Shown here piece after piece: positions 61,500 to 64,000 of a stretch of 64,000 bases of DNA (position 1 is the stretch's first letter; each line of letters starts with the position of its first letter). Source of the DNA: Candidatus Bathycorpusculum sp. (GTDB taxonomy: Archaea; Thermoproteota; Bathyarchaeia; Bathyarchaeales; Bathycorpusculaceae); NCBI GenBank assembly GCA_009778385.1, contig WRJX01000101.1:1-64000 (forward strand). Direction: 5' to 3'. The notes beneath the pieces are model-generated. The model had not been told where the DNA came from. It saw only the letters and a program-made list of their open reading frames with translations, and did no database searches. The position numbers were made by a program, and so were the translations under genes.

Positions 61500-61823
61500 T
61501 TAGGCTTTCTCTCGTTGCTTGCCTTCTTGGATTAATCTTTTAACCTTTTGTCCTCCTCTGTGTCCTGCTTCTTCAAGGCTTGTTTTGCCTCGTGCTTCTG
61601 GTGTTCCTTCATGCTGTTTTGCTCTTTCTGAGCCACCCTTGCTTCCGATTTCACTGTAAAATTCTGGTCCACGTTCTGCAGCAACTTTTTCACCGCCTTT
61701 ACGACCTATTTGTTCATAAAATTCCCGACCGTGCGTTTCAGCAGTTTTTTCGCCACCGCGTCGTCCTGCTTCAGCCACAGTCATTTTACCTTTTTGTTTT
61801 TCTTCTTGAGAACGCATACTCAA
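61500..61823 (-). CDS. KGG-repeat stress protein, 107 residues
   Basis: The longest member: TTG at 61823 behind CGGAGGTGA gives MSMRSQEEKQKGKMTVAEAG. Four R/K-GG units follow: RRGGEKTAETHGREF, RKGGEKVAAERGPEF, SKGGSERAKQHEGT and HRGGQKVKRLIQEGK. The second unit looks like an internal duplication of the first (HGREFYEQIGRKGG and RGPEFYSEIGSKGG). First gene of the cluster, with the shared promoter element about 70 bases upstream. Confidence 0.88.
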   Translation of the reverse strand: MSMRSQEEKQKGKMTVAEAGRRGGEKTAETHGREFYEQIGRKGGEKVAAERGPEFYSEIGSKGGSERAKQHEGTPEARGKTSLEEAGHRGGQKVKRLIQEGKQREKA

Positions 61824-61884
61824 AACATGTCACCTCCGTTAAGACACTATAAAAGTCAACATGTAAGTTAAGCCAAAAAACCGC

Positions 61885-61903
61885 TCATAAACATATGTGG
61901 TTG
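61885..61903 (-). promoter_or_regulatory. Shared KGG promoter element, copy 3
   Basis: Plus-strand TCATAAACATATGTGGTTG, 17/19 identical to copy 1. It overlaps a palindrome with arms TATGTGG and CCACATA (61894-61910), and GCAGCAACATAC at 61911-61922 is the inverted core of copy 2. The element thus combines a TATA-like box with adjacent inverted sites for a regulator. Confidence 0.55.
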
Positions 61904-62061
61904 CCACATAGCAGCAACATACCCATACAACAGAGAGAACGTTGATAAAAACCACAAAACAAGATTATATCTCTTAATAACGTGAATCTTTTTTTCGTCT
62001 GATTTTAAGGCTAATTTAAATATTTCAAAACTGTCAACTAAATAACTTGTAAAGTGTTATC

Positions 62062-63546
62062 ATGAAATTTCTCCTAGTAAACCCGCCTCAAACGTTTTAT
62101 ATAGATTCAGAACCACCTGCAGGTAGCCTACCTTTGGGTTTGATGTATCTTGCTGCTGTTCTTGACAAAGCGGGTTATGAGGTTAAACTTTTGGATGCTT
62201 TCATGGCTGATTTTGTACCTCAAAAAAACGGTGACACTGTAACCGTTGGTATGCCATTCAATCAAATTGAAGCAGAAATATATCGCCAAAACCCTGATGT
62301 TGTGGGTATTTCAGGACCCTTCACCAGCCAAATCGGTAACACCTTAAAAGTAAGTGAATTATCAAAAAAAGTCAACCCAAATATTCTCACAATCGTAGGC
62401 GGTTCCCATGTCTCTACTATACCGAAAGAGTTTTTGAAAGAAGCTAAAACTGTCGATATAGCTGTTATTGGCGAAGGCGAATATGCTCTTCTTGAAATTG
62501 CCGAGTACCTTGAAGGCAAAAAACCTTTAAGTGATATTTTAGGTATCGCTTACCGCCAAAATGATGACGTTATTATCAATGCTAAACGACCTTTCTTGGA
62601 AAATCTTGATGAGTTACCCTATCCTGCTTATCATCTTGTCGATATGGAACATTATTTAAATAACAAAAAAATTGGTTACCGAAGCTTCCAAAATCGTGCC
62701 ATATCAATGATTACCAGTCGTGGTTGCCCATTTAACTGTTGCTTTTGTTCTGTCCATTTACACATGGGCAAGGGATTTCGAGCACACTCAGCGCAATACA
62801 TCTTAAACCACATACAACATGTTGTTGATAAATACAATGTCAAAAACATCTTTTTTGAGGATGATAACCTGACTTTTGATCTTAAACGATTCGAAGCAAT
62901 ATGTGACGGTTTAATTGAGCGCAAAATTAAAGTTGGCTGGGAAACTCCAAATGGCGTTCGCGCAGACTGCCTAAACCTGTCATTACTTAAAAAAATGAAG
63001 CAATCTGGTGCGGTTAGCATTTTTGTTGGTGTAGAGTCAGGTGACCAAGAAATCCTAAATAAAATCATCTGCAAAAACCTTGACCTTAATCATGTGGTTG
63101 AATTTGCCAAAAATGCTAGGCAGATCGGACTTAAAACTGGTGCATTTTATATTATCGGCTTTCCAGGTGAAAAAAAGGAAAACATGCAGCGCACTGTAGA
63201 TTTTGCTTTAATGCTCAAACGAGATTATGACGTAGGTATGCACTTGTTTACTGCAACCCCCTCTTATGGTACACGGTTGTATGAGCAATGCAAAAAGAAC
63301 GGTTATCTTGAGGTAGATTTGTCATGGGATTTGTTTGGTTCTTCAGCAAGACAACCCATGGGACACTCACTAATCCATACCGAAGACTTCACACCCCAAG
63401 AAGTCAAAGAAATCGCTAAACAAGCCCTAAAAGAATACAAACGACTATCCTTAACCAACAACATCAAAAATCCTAAGAAAGCTCTACAAACAATTTATCA
63501 TCAGCCACAATTACTTGGTAGATACTTAAAAAATCTATTCTCTTAA
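62062..63546 (+). CDS. B12-binding radical SAM protein (RS5)
   Basis: A 494-residue relative of RS4. N-terminal cobalamin domain (LLVNPPQTFY, PLGLMYLAAVLDKAGYEV, VGGSHVST near 112-119, IGEGEY) and radical SAM domain with Cys222, Cys226 and Cys229 in SRGCPFNCCFC. FFEDDNLTFD, TPNGVRAD, GVESGDQ and the C-terminal NPKKAL motif link it to RS4 at 12.5 kb. ATG at 62062, with no good SD within ten bases. It stands alone, about 48 kb from the array. Substrate unknown. Confidence 0.87.
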   Translation: MKFLLVNPPQTFYIDSEPPAGSLPLGLMYLAAVLDKAGYEVKLLDAFMADFVPQKNGDTVTVGMPFNQIEAEIYRQNPDVVGISGPFTSQIGNTLKVSELSKKVNPNILTIVGGSHVSTIPKEFLKEAKTVDIAVIGEGEYALLEIAEYLEGKKPLSDILGIAYRQNDDVIINAKRPFLENLDELPYPAYHLVDMEHYLNNKKIGYRSFQNRAISMITSRGCPFNCCFCSVHLHMGKGFRAHSAQYILNHIQHVVDKYNVKNIFFEDDNLTFDLKRFEAICDGLIERKIKVGWETPNGVRADCLNLSLLKKMKQSGAVSIFVGVESGDQEILNKIICKNLDLNHVVEFAKNARQIGLKTGAFYIIGFPGEKKENMQRTVDFALMLKRDYDVGMHLFTATPSYGTRLYEQCKKNGYLEVDLSWDLFGSSARQPMGHSLIHTEDFTPQEVKEIAKQALKEYKRLSLTNNIKNPKKALQTIYHQPQLLGRYLKNLFS

Positions 63547-64000
63547 GCAGTAATATTGTCACGTTTAAGGCAATGTTAATGCTAACCGTTACTTTGAACG
63601 ATTTTACGCGGACAAGTATGAAACCGCTGTTGGTGAGTGATGAGCAGTTCACTAAGTCCAAAGCGGACGGGCGAAAAAGTGGTAGTTAAAGTGGTTTAAA
63701 AAACACCTTTATTACGATTTATGTTTCTTTACACTGGGAATTTACTTTGATATCCGTTTTATAAAATTGTGTTAATGAAGCTTTGTTTATGTATAGATAA
63801 CGGAAGTTTGTTGATGATATATAGTGGAATATTTTTTACATTATTGGTAGGTTACATCGAGTCAAATTGTGTGAGGTGGAATTGATTATAAGACCAATTT
63901 TACTGTAAAACGGGCATATCTACGTGCTCTGTTTTCGGTCGTTTCCATAAATATTCAAATGATATGGTGGCGACTAAAGGAAGTTGGATGAGCTGTTCTG
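63547..64000. other. Terminal intergenic stretch
   Basis: The last 454 bases hold no frame with coding character on either strand; a 23-codon frame beginning ATG near 63619 is too short and featureless to call. A+T-rich segments around 63720-63850 may be promoter sequence for a gene beyond the window. Confidence 0.4.

Noticed and set aside
63619-63690. 23-codon frame near the window end (MKPLLVSDEQ...)
   Set aside because: Too short, no SD and no motif; not distinguishable from chance.
1-64000. tRNA, rRNA, CRISPR arrays, insertion sequences and prophage genes
   Set aside because: I looked for T-loop-like GGTTCGAATCC strings, regularly spaced direct repeats, transposase motifs and terminal inverted repeats and found none that hold up by eye; a covariance-model scan would be needed for certainty.

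Overview
The window is archaeal and carries no rRNA, tRNA or CRISPR that I can see. Archaeal hallmarks are a thermosome subunit, prefoldin beta with a DUF3194 neighbour, RadB, family-B DNA polymerase, type IA topoisomerase, XPD-like helicase, Clp1-type polynucleotide kinase, CDP-archaeol synthase, AglB/STT3, a Dph6-type ATP pyrophosphatase and archaeal-type ThyA. A formylmethanofuran:H4MPT formyltransferase points to the tetrahydromethanopterin methyl branch of C1 metabolism. Moderate-to-low GC, many UUG starts behind GGAGG-type Shine-Dalgarno (SD) sites and the gene mix suggest a TACK-group, Bathyarchaeia-like anaerobe. That placement is inference.

Layout. 0-6 kb: a truncated glycosyltransferase diverges from a GH130 enzyme across a perfect dyad, followed by a Cys-rich DUF326 protein, thermosome, ThyA and a DUF2096 protein. 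6-14 kb: four B12-binding radical SAM genes, with an aldo/keto reductase-ferredoxin gene (split by a frameshift) and a methyltransferase among them. 14-18 kb: small membrane proteins, Dph6-like, a frameshifted membrane-anchored winged-helix regulator and its overlapping exported partner. 18-24 kb: a minus-strand operon purF-purD-HAD-ftr-pfkB with overlapping or nearly abutting genes. 24-33 kb: information processing (EndoIII, XPD-like, Clp1, RNase H-fold, RadB, topoisomerase) plus CarS. 33-40 kb: zinc ribbon, methyltransferase, AglB, GPT-like transferase, PolB. 40-46 kb: a solitary KGG gene, m5C methyltransferase, prefoldin beta, DUF3194, DHH phosphoesterase and an ECF transporter module without its S component. 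46-55 kb: exported beta-propeller protein, endonuclease IV, tandem MoeA genes, DUF488 and membrane proteins. 55-62 kb: a redox/metal/stress stretch (rubrerythrin, FprA, CopB-type ATPase, ferritin-like protein) running into a cluster of tiny KGG-repeat stress proteins and a DUF2795 protein. 62 kb: a fifth B12/radical SAM protein.

Most interesting points: (1) the KGG/DUF2795 cluster at 60.0-61.9 kb, where modular microproteins share strong SD sites, and where a 19-nt promoter element recurs in front of a KGG gene 20 kb away; (2) three well-supported genes whose conserved reading frame has no AUG/GUG/UUG at its 5' end (purF and the beta-propeller gene appear to start at AUA, the DUF2795 gene at ACG), each behind a well-placed SD; (3) the radical SAM array; (4) the membrane winged-helix/exported protein pair with three alternating half-sites upstream; (5) an operon joining purine synthesis to a C1-carrier enzyme with an unexplained kinase and phosphatase. 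Two single-base frameshifts inside otherwise intact genes should be checked against reads before biological interpretation.
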